Shown piece by piece: positions 1 to 9,113 of a stretch of DNA of 64,000 nt; within the stretch, counting starts at the first letter, position 1, and the number at the start of each line of letters is the position of its first letter. The notes below the pieces were generated by a model. That model did no database searches, was not told where the DNA came from, and saw nothing but the letters and a program-made list of their open reading frames with translations. Source of the stretch: Cutibacterium granulosum (GTDB lineage: Bacteria > Actinomycetota > Actinomycetes > Propionibacteriales > Propionibacteriaceae). The translations under genes and the position numbers were made by a program. The stretch lies in contig NZ_LT906441.1 in NCBI RefSeq assembly GCF_900186975.1, positions 1,178,001 through 1,242,000 of the forward strand, read 5' to 3'.

Positions 1-31
1 TGACGCCGACGGCGTCCGCACGAGTATTCAT
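1..31 (-). CDS. Start of a probable ABC transporter ATP-binding gene (partial)
   Basis: An ATG at 31-29 overlaps the TGA of the preceding permease gene (28-30) in an ATGA arrangement, the same coupling seen between the two permeases. Only about ten codons (MNTRADAVGV) lie in the window, so no domain can be seen. Since the operon so far encodes a binding protein and two permeases, an ATPase is the component still missing, and it would be expected here. The identity is inferred from position only. Confidence 0.45.
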   Translation of the reverse strand, partial: MNTRADAVGV

Positions 32-861
32 CGTTTCGAACCCTTCTGGTACTTCTTGTTGGCAGCTGCACTCACCACGTCGATGCTCATGAGCAGCACG
101 ATGGCAAACACCATTGCCAGCAACGCCATGGCTGCAGCGATGAACGAGTCGTTCTGGTTCATGACGAATAGAGCATTCTGCAGATTGCTACGGCCCAGCA
201 GCGCAGCCAAGGTGTACTCACCCAGCACCACCGCGATCGACACGAAGCAGGCCGAGAGAATCGCGGTGCGCAAGTTGGGAATGATCACCTTGACCATCGT
301 GCCCAACCATGAACTACCGAATGTCTGGGACGCCTCGAAGAGGGTTCGGACGTCGAGCTGACGCAATCCAGCGTCCAGAGCACGGTAAGCGTAGGGGAGT
401 ACGAGGATGACGTAGGCCAGGGCCAGCCAGTACCCATCGGTGGACAGGATGGTCGTGGAAAGAAAACGGTAGATGGGTCCCAGACCCACCACCAGGGCAA
501 TGGCTGGAATGGCCAGTGGCAGCATGCAGACGAACTCCACCACCTTGCCCATCCGATGAGAGCTCAACCTGGTGATGACCATTGTCGGCAGCAGGATGAT
601 GAGCATGATCGCCACCGTGATGACGGCTGCGATGGCTGAATTCGCCAGACCATTGCCCAGCTCCGTGAGGTCGACGCTGCCGTCCGACCCACCAAAGAGA
701 GTGGCCCAGGAGTCGAAGGTCCACGCATCGGTGGCGGCCAATGGTCGGTGGATGCTGTAGAGGAACAGCGAGACCAACGGGATGAGGAAGAAGAGCAGCA
801 CCAGGATGAGGAGAAGCCAGTGGCCTGCTTCATGGCACCTGCCGGTAGTTGAGCGGTTCAT
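28..861 (-). CDS. ABC transporter permease (PotC/PhnV-like)
   Basis: Inner-membrane permease of a binding-protein-dependent importer. The protein of about 277 residues has six or so hydrophobic segments and, after residue 170, the EAA-type loop (E-A-S-Q-T-F-G, then a conserved region ending in I-P-N-L) that contacts the ATPase. The ATG at 861 is chosen because it overlaps the stop of the upstream permease (ATGA at 861-858) and has a purine-rich AGAGGTGG eight bases ahead; a GTG at 873 would add four residues. Length and two-permease organisation fit the spermidine/putrescine, iron(III) and aminoethylphosphonate transporter superfamily (BPD_transp_1). The substrate cannot be deduced from the permease. 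Confidence 0.85.
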   Translation of the reverse strand: MNRSTTGRCHEAGHWLLLILVLLFFLIPLVSLFLYSIHRPLAATDAWTFDSWATLFGGSDGSVDLTELGNGLANSAIAAVITVAIMLIILLPTMVITRLSSHRMGKVVEFVCMLPLAIPAIALVVGLGPIYRFLSTTILSTDGYWLALAYVILVLPYAYRALDAGLRQLDVRTLFEASQTFGSSWLGTMVKVIIPNLRTAILSACFVSIAVVLGEYTLAALLGRSNLQNALFVMNQNDSFIAAAMALLAMVFAIVLLMSIDVVSAAANKKYQKGSKR

Positions 862-1817
862 TGCCGTGACCACCTCTCCGACTTGGCGGACAGCATCCAG
901 TTGAGGGCCATCGCGATGGCGACGACGACGATCATCGCCAGGGCCAACATGGCAGCAGACCCCTGCTGGGTGGTGTCGAGCTCATTGCTCATGTTCGACT
1001 GGATCATCAGCGGAACGAGAATGGAACGCTGCGAGAACAGCGCTGCGGCCGTCGCAAAGGACGAGAACGCGTTGGCGAACAGCAAGATCACCGAGCCGAG
1101 AAATGCCGGCCACAGAATTGGACCGGCCACCTTCGTCCAGTATGTCCAGGTGCTGCCACCAAAAACGGCATTGGCCTCGCGCCACTGTGGACGCACACCG
1201 TCCAGGGCCGGTAGGAAGACAATGATCATGAGAGGGATCTGGAAGTAGCAGTAGACCAGGGTGAGCCCGGGCAGGGTCGACAGCCAGGTCGGGTCAATTT
1301 CCACACCGAACATGGTCTTGAGCAACTGGGTGAGCACCCCGGTGACGCCGATGGTGGCGATGAAGGCGAAGGCCAGCATGACACCGCCGAACTGTGCCAG
1401 CACCGAGCACAGCGAAGTCACCAGACGACGCAGCAGTGGCCTGGTCTGTGACAGCACCTCCAAGGCATTGGCGGCCGCCCCACCGATGATCGCACTGATG
1501 AGCGCTGAAGCCAGCGACACCAGTAGAGAGGTACCGAACGCCTCCACGGTGTTGGCCTCGGTGAGCACCGAGAAGTTCGTGGTGGAGAAGGTTCCGTCGG
1601 AATCCTGGAAGGCGCTGACGGCGATGAGGATCGTCGGAAGCACGAGGAAGGCTGCCACGTAGAGGAAGAACAGGCTGGTTCCCCACAGTGGCGAGATACG
1701 TCTTCTGGATTGGGGTGTTGCCCGTTGCAGTTGCGCTTTGGGATGTGATGCATCAGTCCCACGCTCCTGCACATCGGTGGTGGCGGCAGCGTGGGAGCGA
1801 GCAGGAGAGCCGGTCAT
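858..1817 (-). CDS. ABC transporter permease (PotB/PhnU-like)
   Basis: First of two permeases of the same importer, about 319 residues. After a polar N-terminus of about 50 residues there is a first membrane helix, then the BPD_transp_1 core with the EAA-like loop (R-E-A-N-A-V-F-G-G, ending W-P) in the C-terminal third. The ATG at 1817 lies seven bases after the stop of the lipoprotein gene; a longer frame to 1859 would overlap that gene by 35 bases and is not favoured. It overlaps the second permease by four bases, so the genes are translationally coupled. Together with the second permease it would form the heterodimeric channel. Substrate unknown. Confidence 0.85.
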   Translation of the reverse strand: MTGSPARSHAAATTDVQERGTDASHPKAQLQRATPQSRRRISPLWGTSLFFLYVAAFLVLPTILIAVSAFQDSDGTFSTTNFSVLTEANTVEAFGTSLLVSLASALISAIIGGAAANALEVLSQTRPLLRRLVTSLCSVLAQFGGVMLAFAFIATIGVTGVLTQLLKTMFGVEIDPTWLSTLPGLTLVYCYFQIPLMIIVFLPALDGVRPQWREANAVFGGSTWTYWTKVAGPILWPAFLGSVILLFANAFSSFATAAALFSQRSILVPLMIQSNMSNELDTTQQGSAAMLALAMIVVVAIAMALNWMLSAKSERWSRQ

Positions 1818-1824
1818 GGAAAAC

Positions 1825-3006
1825 TCAGTTTCCGATGGTCTTGGGCCAGTTCTTGCCAAGCCAGGTCGTCATGGCATCAGCCTGCTTGGAGGTGTAGGTC
1901 ACCGGCTTCTTGATCTCCGGCAACTTCGCCAGAGCGTCCTTGTCGACGGTGCCGTCCTTCTTCATCTTCTCGAGCAGGGACGGAATGGCTCCACCGCGCA
2001 TCCACTCGTTCTGGGCATCGGGGCTGTAGAGGTACTCCTCCCACAGCCGTGCAGCTGCCGGGTGTGGGGCGTCCTTGTTGACGGCCTGGTTGTAGTACTG
2101 CTCCACTTCGCCGTTGGGCAGGGTGAGCACCTCCCAGTCGACATTCTGCTGCTTGCTCAGACGCTCCTTGATGGCCGCCTGATTGTACGACCAGTCAAAG
2201 ACGACGCCGGTCTGGCCGGAGTCGATGGTGGCATCGGTGACGTCAATGGTGTTGAGGCTACCGGCGTCCTTGAGGGCCTTGAAGAAGTCCAAGCCGGGCT
2301 GGAAGTCGTCCAAGGACCCACCTTGGTTGAGATTGACGGCGAGGAATCCGTTCTGGGCGGAACCAGCCTCAGCAGGTTTGCCATTGAGGGCAACCGTGCC
2401 CTTGAACTTCGGGTCGCTGAGGGACTTCTTGAGGTTGTTGACGTCGATCGAGCCGTACTTGGTCTTGTTGTAGCCCAGCGTCATGAGACCGGTGTAGTCA
2501 CCCACGAATGCACCGTTGGAGTCCTTGGCTCCCGCTGGGATGTCGTTGAAGGAGGCAACCTTGTAGGGGGCGAACTTGTCGGTGTTGGTGGTAGCCACAC
2601 CGATGCCGAGGTCGAAGACGTCAGGGGCCTTGTTGGTGCCGGCATTGGTCTTGGCGGCACTGATCTCCTCAGCCGATGAAGCATTGGGGTTGAGCTCGTT
2701 GACCTTGATATCGGGGTACTTCTTCTTGAACCCCTCGATCACCTGACCGTAGTTCGACCAGTTGTGCGGTAGAGCGATGACGTTGAGCGTGCCCTCGGCC
2801 TTGGCGTCCTTCTCCAAGGCGTCCATGCCACCGCCCTTGTCCGCGGAGACCGCTGAAACCCATTTCTTCGACGAGCTGGGCGCCTCGGAACTGGAGTCGG
2901 AGCCACCACAGGCACTCAGTGATGGGGCAGTGATGGCAAGTGCAGCGACAGCAGTCACAGCGCGCAGAACGTTTCGGTGGTTTCGCCGACCTTCGAAGAT
3001 AGTCAC
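1825..3006 (-). CDS. ABC transporter substrate-binding lipoprotein
   Basis: Extracellular solute-binding protein of 393 residues that would deliver substrate to the two downstream permeases. The N-terminus has a basic stretch, a hydrophobic segment and a lipobox L-S-A-C with the lipidated cysteine at residue 33, followed by a Ser-rich linker. The mature part has the periplasmic-binding-protein type II look (LNVIALPHNWSNYGQVIEGF near the start; a T-L-G-Y-N segment in mid protein; the W-x-E-Y-L-Y-S-P-D-A-Q-N-E-W-M region late), like the PotD/AfuA/phosphonate-binding families. The start is GTG at 3006, with GGGAG six bases upstream. Four phased direct repeats lie about 95-135 bases upstream. Polyamine, iron, thiamine and aminoethylphosphonate are all possible ligands; I cannot choose among them. 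Confidence 0.85.
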   Translation of the reverse strand: MTIFEGRRNHRNVLRAVTAVAALAITAPSLSACGGSDSSSEAPSSSKKWVSAVSADKGGGMDALEKDAKAEGTLNVIALPHNWSNYGQVIEGFKKKYPDIKVNELNPNASSAEEISAAKTNAGTNKAPDVFDLGIGVATTNTDKFAPYKVASFNDIPAGAKDSNGAFVGDYTGLMTLGYNKTKYGSIDVNNLKKSLSDPKFKGTVALNGKPAEAGSAQNGFLAVNLNQGGSLDDFQPGLDFFKALKDAGSLNTIDVTDATIDSGQTGVVFDWSYNQAAIKERLSKQQNVDWEVLTLPNGEVEQYYNQAVNKDAPHPAAARLWEEYLYSPDAQNEWMRGGAIPSLLEKMKKDGTVDKDALAKLPEIKKPVTYTSKQADAMTTWLGKNWPKTIGN

Positions 3007-3100
3007 AGTAGCTCCCGAAGAGATGATGAGTGATGGTCTCCACCAGTGGTGGAAGCCTTCACATGTCTAGCGGGGTGGAGGAGAAATCAGCCGACAATGA

Positions 3101-3139
3101 CATGAACGTATGATGAATACTTCATGAAATTTTGATGCA
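3101..3139 (-). promoter_or_regulatory. Four 11-bp-phased direct repeats upstream of the ABC importer (Pho-box-like operator candidate)
   Basis: On the plus strand, CATGAA (3101), GATGAA (3112), CATGAA (3123) and GATGCA (3134) begin exactly 11 bases apart; read on the minus strand these are TTCATG/TTCATC-type units. One helical turn spacing of direct repeats is the layout bound by OmpR/PhoB-family response regulators; in Streptomyces the PhoP box is built of 11-bp units containing GTTCA. A TAGACA -10-like hexamer lies at 3069-3064, about 31 bases downstream. The repeats are seen directly; a PhoP-type regulator is inference. Confidence 0.5.
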
Positions 3140-3294
3140 TCCGATGACAAGGACCCCATCGTCGAATGACAGGGACAAATGGAGCCGGTGCCGCCTTTGG
3201 TGATCCTGGTGTACTGGTTTTCGGCTTCGACTGAAGTGGAACAGAGCGCGTCACGTGGCATAACGTACCGACCGTGTGAGCTTCCGATGCCGGT

Positions 3295-3323
3295 TTGCTT
3301 CGCGGATTGTGCTCACGTATAGT
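3295..3323 (+). promoter_or_regulatory. Promoter of rplU-rpmA
   Basis: TTGCTT at 3295-3300 and TATAGT at 3318-3323 are separated by 17 bases, a near-consensus housekeeping promoter. Transcription would start near 3330, giving about 100 bases of 5' leader before the rplU start at 3430. The remaining part of the 3007-3429 intergenic region holds only the phased repeats and the short divergent promoter zone; no gene is supported there. Confidence 0.65.
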
Positions 3324-3429
3324 AGGCAGCCGGTTTGGCGCGCGTGTATCGCGTCGGCGTCAGACGAAGTTTTTCCGGGGCCGCTGGTTCCGGTCCCGTG
3401 ATGAAGACAACAACGAGAGTAGGTCAGGC

Positions 3430-3738
3430 GTGTACGCGATCGTGCGTAGTGGCGGCCGCCAGCACAAGGTGGCAGTGGGTGACATCGTCGAGATCGACAA
3501 GGTCGCCGACGAGGTGGGTAGCAGCATTGAGCTGACCCCGCTTCTGCTGGTGGACGGCGAGTCTGTCACCTCGGACAAGGATGGCTTGGGCAAGGCCAAG
3601 GTCACCGCCGAGGTGCTCGGCGAGACCAAGGGCCCCAAGGTCCGCATCCTCAAGTACAAGAACAAGACCGGTTACCTGCGACGTCAGGGGCATCGCCAGA
3701 AGTACACCCAGGTCAAGGTCACCGGAATCGAAGGCTGA
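3430..3738 (+). CDS. rplU: 50S ribosomal protein L21 (bL21)
   Basis: Ribosomal protein L21 of the large subunit, 102 residues, the normal family length. The GTG start at 3430 gives the typical opening [19 protein letters not shown]; a longer open frame back to 3295 lacks L21 similarity and would read through the promoter. The C-terminal part contains the 23S-binding G-Y-x-R-R-Q-G-H-R-Q signature. It is followed after 12 bases by rpmA, and the pair is then followed by a terminator and obgE, the usual bacterial arrangement linking L21, L27 and ribosome assembly. Confidence 0.97.
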   Translation: MYAIVRSGGRQHKVAVGDIVEIDKVADEVGSSIELTPLLLVDGESVTSDKDGLGKAKVTAEVLGETKGPKVRILKYKNKTGYLRRQGHRQKYTQVKVTGIEG

Positions 3739-3750
3739 AGGTAGACAGAC

Positions 3751-4008
3751 ATGGCACACAAGAAGGGCGCGTCCTCCTCGCGCAACGGTCGTGACTCGAA
3801 CGCTCAGCGTCTCGGCGTCAAGCGTTACGGCGGCCAGATCGTCAATGCTGGTGAGATCATCGTGCGTCAGCGCGGTACCCACTTCCATCCCGGAGATGGT
3901 GTCGGTCGTGGTGGCGACGACACTCTCTTCGCACTGCGTGAAGGCGCTGTCGAGTTCGGCTCCCGCCGGGGTCGTCGCGTCGTCAGTGTGAATCCGGTCG
4001 AGGCCTGA
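3751..4008 (+). CDS. rpmA: 50S ribosomal protein L27 (bL27)
   Basis: Ribosomal protein L27, 85 residues. The N-terminus [20 protein letters not shown] is the flexible tail that reaches toward the peptidyl-transferase centre; there is no extra N-terminal segment of the kind removed by the Prp protease in Firmicutes. The conserved G-x-H-F-H-P-G motif follows. It is co-transcribed with rplU (12-base gap, GAAGGTAGACAG ahead of the ATG) and followed by a strong hairpin terminator. Confidence 0.97.
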   Translation: MAHKKGASSSRNGRDSNAQRLGVKRYGGQIVNAGEIIVRQRGTHFHPGDGVGRGGDDTLFALREGAVEFGSRRGRRVVSVNPVEA

Positions 4009-4030
4009 TCCTCCCGGTTTCCATATCACG

Positions 4031-4066
4031 AGAGCCCGAGCCGCCAAGGCGGTTCGGGCCTCTTTG
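4031..4066 (+). terminator. Rho-independent terminator after rpmA
   Basis: GCCCGAGCCGCC (4034-4045) pairs with GGCGGTTCGGGC (4048-4059) around a tight loop, followed by CTCTTTGTGT. It separates the ribosomal protein genes from obgE. Confidence 0.8.
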
Positions 4067-4194
4067 TGTCCGGTACCAGCCCATTCCCCGGGCGGGGCTG
4101 CAGGTCTCGGTGCCTCCCCGGCGGGCAACCTTCGTCTGGTCAGCCCCGCACGGGTAGGCTGAATTCACCCCGCGATTTTCCCAGGAGACGTCCC

Positions 4195-5715
4195 ATGGCC
4201 ATTCCGTCCTTCGTCGACCGCGCCACGATCCTTGCCGTCGCCGGCAACGGCGGCCACGGCTGCGCCTCGATCAAACGGGAGAAGTTCAAACCGCTGGGTG
4301 GACCCAACGGTGGCAACGGTGGCAACGGCGGGTCGGTGATCGTGCGCGTCGATCCACAGCTCACCACCCTCGTCGACTATCACCGGCTGTCCACCCGCAA
4401 GGCCACCAATGGTGAGCCCGGTCGTGGTGACGACCAAAACGGTGCCAACGGTGCCGACGTCGTGCTCATGGTGCCCGACGGCACGGTCGTCTCCGATGTC
4501 GAGACTGGCGAGACGCTCGCCGACCTCACGGGAGCTGGGGCACAGCTCACCGTTGCTGCTGGGGGACGCGGCGGGCTGGGCAACGCTGCCCTGGCGTCGG
4601 CGGCCCGCAAGGCTCCCGGTTTCGCCCTGCTGGGCGAGGAGGGCGAGCAGCGCCGGATCAGGTTCGAACTCAAGGTCGTCGCCGACGTCGGCCTGGTCGG
4701 GTTCCCCTCGGCTGGCAAGTCGAGCCTCATCGCGGCGATCTCGCGGGCACGCCCTAAGATCGCCGACTACCCGTTCACCACCCTGGTGCCGAACCTCGGC
4801 GTCGTCGTGGCCGGTGAGACGACGTACACCGTGGCCGACGTGCCCGGACTCATCCCCGGTGCCTCCCAGGGCAGGGGACTGGGATTTGACTTCCTGCGTC
4901 ACATCGAACGGTGTCGAGCCATCGTCCACGTCATCGACTGCGCCACCTATGAACCCGGACGTGATCCGATCAGCGACCTCGACGTCATCGAGGGTGAGCT
5001 GGCGGCGCACGGCGGTCTGGAGGATCGCCCTCGTCTGGTGGCTCTCAACAAGGTGGACGTACCCGACGGCGATGACCTCGCCGAGATGGTCAAGGCCGAC
5101 ATCGAGGCTCGTGGCCTCCCGGTCTTCCCCATTTCCACCAAGTCTGGTGCGGGGCTCAAACCACTCGTCTACGCCATGGCCGAGCTGGTGGAGCAGGCGC
5201 GTGCCGCGCAACCCGATCCGGAACCCGAACGCATCGTCATCCGTCCCAGGGCGACCTCCGCGCCAGCCAAGGAGTTCGAGGTGAAACGTCAGGGTGACGG
5301 CAACGGCGGTTTCCTGTGGCGGGTCACCGGTGCCAAACCGACTCACTGGGTTGCCCAGACCGATTTCAACAATCCCGAGGCCGTGGGTTACCTCTCCGAC
5401 CGTCTCAACCGGCTCGGCGTGGAGGAGGAACTGCTCGTCCAGGGGGCCCTGGCCGGTGATGCCGTGGCGATCGGTGGTGAGGACGCGGTGATCTTCGACT
5501 TCGCCCCACAGATCGAGGCCGGTGCCGAGATCCTGTCGCGGCGCGGCCAGGACCAGCGTCTGCAGGGGGAGCGGCCCTCGGCGACCCGACGCCGTGAGAT
5601 GGATCGGGAGTACCACAAGGCCCGCGAGGAGTTCGGCGTCGTCGGTCGCGACACCACTGGACGCTCGTGGCGCGCCGAGGTCGCCGAGCAGGATCCGAAC
5701 TGGAATCAGCAATGA
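4195..5715 (+). CDS. obgE: GTPase ObgE/CgtA
   Basis: Obg-family GTPase involved in late 50S ribosome assembly and stress adaptation; 506 residues. The N-terminal glycine-rich Obg fold (residues 1-160, many GGxGG turns) is followed by the G domain with the P-loop GFPSAGKS at 169-176, D-x-P-G-L switch and N-K-V-D base-recognition motif, and then an OCT-type C-terminal domain with an acidic/basic tail, typical of actinobacterial Obg. The ATG at 4195 has AGGAGA ahead of it; upstream in-frame sequence runs into the rpmA terminator. Its TGA overlaps the proB start (ATGA), so the two genes are translationally coupled. Confidence 0.96.
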   Translation: MAIPSFVDRATILAVAGNGGHGCASIKREKFKPLGGPNGGNGGNGGSVIVRVDPQLTTLVDYHRLSTRKATNGEPGRGDDQNGANGADVVLMVPDGTVVSDVETGETLADLTGAGAQLTVAAGGRGGLGNAALASAARKAPGFALLGEEGEQRRIRFELKVVADVGLVGFPSAGKSSLIAAISRARPKIADYPFTTLVPNLGVVVAGETTYTVADVPGLIPGASQGRGLGFDFLRHIERCRAIVHVIDCATYEPGRDPISDLDVIEGELAAHGGLEDRPRLVALNKVDVPDGDDLAEMVKADIEARGLPVFPISTKSGAGLKPLVYAMAELVEQARAAQPDPEPERIVIRPRATSAPAKEFEVKRQGDGNGGFLWRVTGAKPTHWVAQTDFNNPEAVGYLSDRLNRLGVEEELLVQGALAGDAVAIGGEDAVIFDFAPQIEAGAEILSRRGQDQRLQGERPSATRRREMDREYHKAREEFGVVGRDTTGRSWRAEVAEQDPNWNQQ

Positions 5716-6845
5716 CCACGTCCGCACGCAATGTCATCGCCGCCGCGCACCGCATCGTCGTCAAGGTTGGGTCGTCGTCACTGACGGCCCCCGGCGGCGG
5801 GATCGACGTGGCGAGGGTGGACGAGTTGGTCGACGTCGTCGCACGAGCACGTCTAGACGGCAGGGAACCGATCCTGGTGAGCTCCGGGGCCATCGCCACC
5901 GGATTCCCCGCCTTGGGCATGCCACACCGCCCCAGGGACCTGGCCGGCAAACAGGCGGCCGCCTCGGTGGGACAGGGAATCCTGCTGGCCCACTATGCGC
6001 AGCGGTTCGCCGAGCACGACCTGCAGGTGGGCCAGGTGCTGCTCACCGTGCACGACCTCGTGCGGCCCCGCGGCTACCGCAACGCCTCGGCCACACTCAC
6101 CAGACTGCTGTCGCTGGGGGTAGTGCCCATCGTCAACGAGAACGACACGGTGGCCACCAGCGAGATCCAGTTCGGCGACAACGACCGTCTGGCAGCGCTG
6201 GTCGCCGAACTGGTGCGCGCCGAGGCGCTCGTCCTGCTCTCCGACGTCGACAGCCTCTACACCGCGCCACCGTCGACGCCGGGGGCCGAACGCATCGCCC
6301 TGGTCACTGACACGGCTGACCTGCAGGTGCAGACCCACGGGGGCGGATCCGCGGTGGGCACCGGAGGCATGACGACCAAGCTCGACGCTGCCGGCACCGC
6401 AGCCGGGTCGGGGATTCCGGTGGTGCTCACCCGAGCCGATCTGGCCGGGGAGGCGATGGCCGGTGAGGATGTCGGCACCTATTTCGCCCCGTCCCTGGTG
6501 CATCGCCCCAGACGGCTGCTCTGGCTGGCGCATGCCGCGTCCCCACAGGGGGAGATCCACATCGACTCCGGAGCGGTGACCGCCCTGCGTGAACGGCACG
6601 CCTCACTGCTCGCCGTCGGTGTGACGACGGTGCACGGCGACTTCCAGCCCGGGGATCCGGTGCTGCTCATCGGGCCGGACGGCGAACCTGTTGGGCGGGG
6701 CATCGCCTCCTACGGTGGCCAGGAGGTGCGAGCCATGCGAGGACGGTCGAGCTCCTGGCTGGCCACCGAGTTCGGCCCGGGCGCCTCCCGCGAGGTGGTG
6801 CATCGCGACGCGATGGTGCTCTCCCGCAGACGCCGTCGCAGCTGA
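5712..6845 (+). CDS. proB: Glutamate 5-kinase
   Basis: First enzyme of proline biosynthesis: phosphorylates glutamate to gamma-glutamyl phosphate. The 377-residue protein has an N-terminal amino-acid-kinase domain ([10 protein letters not shown] near residue 20, S-S-G-A-I near 60, N-E-N-D-T near 145, G-T-G-G-M-x-T-K near 215) and a C-terminal PUA domain (from about 285). The ATG at 5712 overlaps the obgE stop; longer frames are not needed. proA follows 234 bases downstream, interrupted by an inverted repeat (GGACCC at 6858, GGGTCC at 6886) that could partly terminate transcription. Confidence 0.96.
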   Translation: MTTSARNVIAAAHRIVVKVGSSSLTAPGGGIDVARVDELVDVVARARLDGREPILVSSGAIATGFPALGMPHRPRDLAGKQAAASVGQGILLAHYAQRFAEHDLQVGQVLLTVHDLVRPRGYRNASATLTRLLSLGVVPIVNENDTVATSEIQFGDNDRLAALVAELVRAEALVLLSDVDSLYTAPPSTPGAERIALVTDTADLQVQTHGGGSAVGTGGMTTKLDAAGTAAGSGIPVVLTRADLAGEAMAGEDVGTYFAPSLVHRPRRLLWLAHAASPQGEIHIDSGAVTALRERHASLLAVGVTTVHGDFQPGDPVLLIGPDGEPVGRGIASYGGQEVRAMRGRSSSWLATEFGPGASREVVHRDAMVLSRRRRRS

Positions 6846-7079
6846 ACGGCAGACCCAGGACCCATCGCCTGGCAGCCTCATCGACGGGTCCCGCCCCTGT
6901 TGCCGGATCGTCGCCGAGCCAGTTCGTTGCGCTCCACCCGTCTCTCACCCCCGGCCCTCGTCAACCCCATGCCATGGGGGCAGCGGCATGGTGGCAGATG
7001 GAGGCTCGTACTGCTGCGTCACCTGCTCTCCTGGTGGACCAATTGCCGCTTCGAACTGATCTGGCTCTACCATCAGGTC

Positions 7080-8327
7080 ATGACCACCGCTTTCGTGAGC
7101 CAGGCCCAAGCGGCCAAGGCCGTCTGCCCCCAGCTGCGTCGCGCCGATCGTGCCACCAAGGACGCCGCCCTGCGTGCCATGGCCGAGCAGGTGCGCACCG
7201 ACAGCGCCACTATCCTCACCGCCAACGAGACCGATGTCTCCCGAGGCCGTACCGCTGGAATGTCCCAGGCCATGCTCGACCGCCTCACCCTCACCCCGCA
7301 GCGGGTCGAGGCGATGGCGTGCGGATTGGAGGACCTGGCTCGACTCGCCGATCCGGTCGGTGAGGTGGTGCGCGGCTGGACGACTCCCCAGGGGGTCCAC
7401 ATCGAGCAGGTCCGGGTTCCCATCGGCGTCATCGGGATCATCTACGAGGCCCGTCCGAACGTCACCACCGATGCTGCCGGAATCTGTCTCAAGTCGGGAA
7501 ACGTGGCTCTGCTGCGGGGCTCCTCATCGGCGCTCGACTCCAACCGAGCCATCGTCGCCGCCCTGCGCGCCGGGCTGACCCGGGCGGGAATGCCCGCAGA
7601 TCTCGTCAGCCTCGTGGAAGGTGGTCATGAGGTCACCGGCGAGATGATGCAGGCTCGCGGACTGGTTGACCTGCTCATTCCGCGTGGTGGCAAGGGGCTC
7701 ATCCAGCGGGTGGTCACCGGCTCGGCGGTGCCCGTCATCGAGACCGGGTTGGGCAACTGTCACCTCGTCATCGACGCCGACGCCGATCTCGACATGGCCC
7801 TGCGCATCGCCCGCAATGCCAAGGTGCAGCGGCCCAGCGTCTGCAATGCCATCGAGACGGTGCTCATCCATGCCGACATCGCCCCGCAGGCCATCGCAGC
7901 CCTCACCGATCAGATGGTGGCCGACGGCGTCACCCTGCACGGCGATCCACGTGCTGTCGCCCTCGACAACCGCATCGTCCCGGCCACCGCCGAGGAGTAC
8001 GAGGCGGAGTACCTCTCCTTGGACCTCGCTGTGAAGGTCGTCGACAACCTGGACGAGGCCATCGCGCACATTGCGCAGTACGGCACCGGACACTCCGAGA
8101 CGATCGTCACCAATTCGGTGGTGGCCGCCCAGGAGTTCACCGCGATGGTTGACGCGGCAGCCGTCCTCGTCAATGCGTCCAGCAGATTCGTCGACGGTGG
8201 ACAGTTCGGGTTCGGCGCCGAGATCGGCATCTCCACCCAGAAGATGCATGCCCGAGGCCCCATGGGACTACCGGAAATGACGACGACCAGTTACCGTGTC
8301 GTCGGTACCGGCCAGATCCGATCCTGA
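7080..8327 (+). CDS. proA: Gamma-glutamyl phosphate reductase
   Basis: Second enzyme of proline biosynthesis: NADPH-dependent reduction of gamma-glutamyl phosphate to glutamate semialdehyde. It is an aldehyde-dehydrogenase-fold protein of 415 residues, the standard length, with the ProA signatures VPIGVIGIIYEARPNVTTDA, G-N-C-H-x-V-I-D and the catalytic-cysteine region V-Q-R-P-S-V-C-N-A. The ATG at 7080 gives MTTAFVSQAQAAK; the open frame continues upstream to 6900 but the extra part has no family similarity. A good ribosome site is not obvious before this start. The gene pairs functionally with proB just upstream. Confidence 0.95.
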   Translation: MTTAFVSQAQAAKAVCPQLRRADRATKDAALRAMAEQVRTDSATILTANETDVSRGRTAGMSQAMLDRLTLTPQRVEAMACGLEDLARLADPVGEVVRGWTTPQGVHIEQVRVPIGVIGIIYEARPNVTTDAAGICLKSGNVALLRGSSSALDSNRAIVAALRAGLTRAGMPADLVSLVEGGHEVTGEMMQARGLVDLLIPRGGKGLIQRVVTGSAVPVIETGLGNCHLVIDADADLDMALRIARNAKVQRPSVCNAIETVLIHADIAPQAIAALTDQMVADGVTLHGDPRAVALDNRIVPATAEEYEAEYLSLDLAVKVVDNLDEAIAHIAQYGTGHSETIVTNSVVAAQEFTAMVDAAAVLVNASSRFVDGGQFGFGAEIGISTQKMHARGPMGLPEMTTTSYRVVGTGQIRS

Positions 8328-8459
8328 TCCGATGCCAGTGGCAGGTGTTTTCGATAAGCTGAGGAGCCATGTGCATGACTCGCAATGACGCGGCCCCCAC
8401 GTCTGGAGCGTGCATCGTGCACCATGTCAGCGAATTGCCAGTGTGAGGTCGTGGATCTG

Positions 8460-9098
8460 ATGGAGTCGACGGAACTGGGTCTGGCCCGTCCACACAACGG
8501 ACGACGCTACCGGCTGGGGGTGATGGGCGGCACTTTCGACCCGATTCACCACGGGCACCTGGTGGCGGCCTCGGAGGTGGCTGCGCGGTTCAGTCTGGAC
8601 GAGGTGGTCTTCGTGCCCACCGGTGTGCCGTGGCAGAAGAAGGACCGCAAGGTCTCCCACCGTGAGGACCGGTACCTCATGACGGTCATCGCAACGGCCT
8701 CCAACCCCTCGTTCTCGGTCTCGCGGGTGGACATCGACCGGCAGGGGGAGACCTACACCGTCGACACATTGCGTGACCTGCGCCGGGAACGTGGAGACGA
8801 CGTCGACCTGTTCTTCATCACCGGTGCCGACGCGCTGCGCCAGATCCTCACCTGGCGCGGAGCCGACGAGCTGTTCGACCTGGCCACCTTCATCGGTGTC
8901 TCGCGTCCCGGTGTGCCGTTGACGCCGGAGGACATCTCGCATCTGCCGGCCGACAAGGTCACCCTGCTCGAGGTGCCAGCCATGGCGATCTCCTCGACGG
9001 ATTGCCGGCGACGTGTCACGAGTAATCTACCGATCTGGTACCTGGTGCCCGACGGCATCGTGCAGTACATCAACAAACGTGGCCTCTACCAGGCCTGA
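8460..9098 (+). CDS. nadD: Nicotinate-nucleotide adenylyltransferase
   Basis: Converts nicotinate mononucleotide and ATP to deamido-NAD in NAD synthesis. The Rossmann-type nucleotidyltransferase signature [15 protein letters not shown], with the H-x-x-H active site, lies near residue 20; the C-terminal [10 protein letters not shown] motif is characteristic of NadD. About 212 residues from the ATG at 8460; an in-frame ATG at 8424 or the internal ATG at 8521 are alternatives, and no start has a strong ribosome site. The order proA-nadD-rsfS-phosphatase is common in actinobacteria. Confidence 0.93.
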   Translation: MESTELGLARPHNGRRYRLGVMGGTFDPIHHGHLVAASEVAARFSLDEVVFVPTGVPWQKKDRKVSHREDRYLMTVIATASNPSFSVSRVDIDRQGETYTVDTLRDLRRERGDDVDLFFITGADALRQILTWRGADELFDLATFIGVSRPGVPLTPEDISHLPADKVTLLEVPAMAISSTDCRRRVTSNLPIWYLVPDGIVQYINKRGLYQA

Positions 9099-9113
9099 CC
9101 CCACGGAGGATCA

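Noticed and set aside
1738-2679. 313-codon plus-strand frame across the ABC binding protein
   Set aside because: Antisense to the lipoprotein coding region, whose lipobox and domain pattern are clear.
3067-3261. 64-codon minus-strand frame in the region before rplU
   Set aside because: It covers the phased repeats and promoter region, has no similarity and no ribosome site.
4165-5727. 520-codon open frame antisense to obgE
   Set aside because: Low-complexity translation with no family similarity; it arises from the GC-rich codon pattern of obgE on the other strand.
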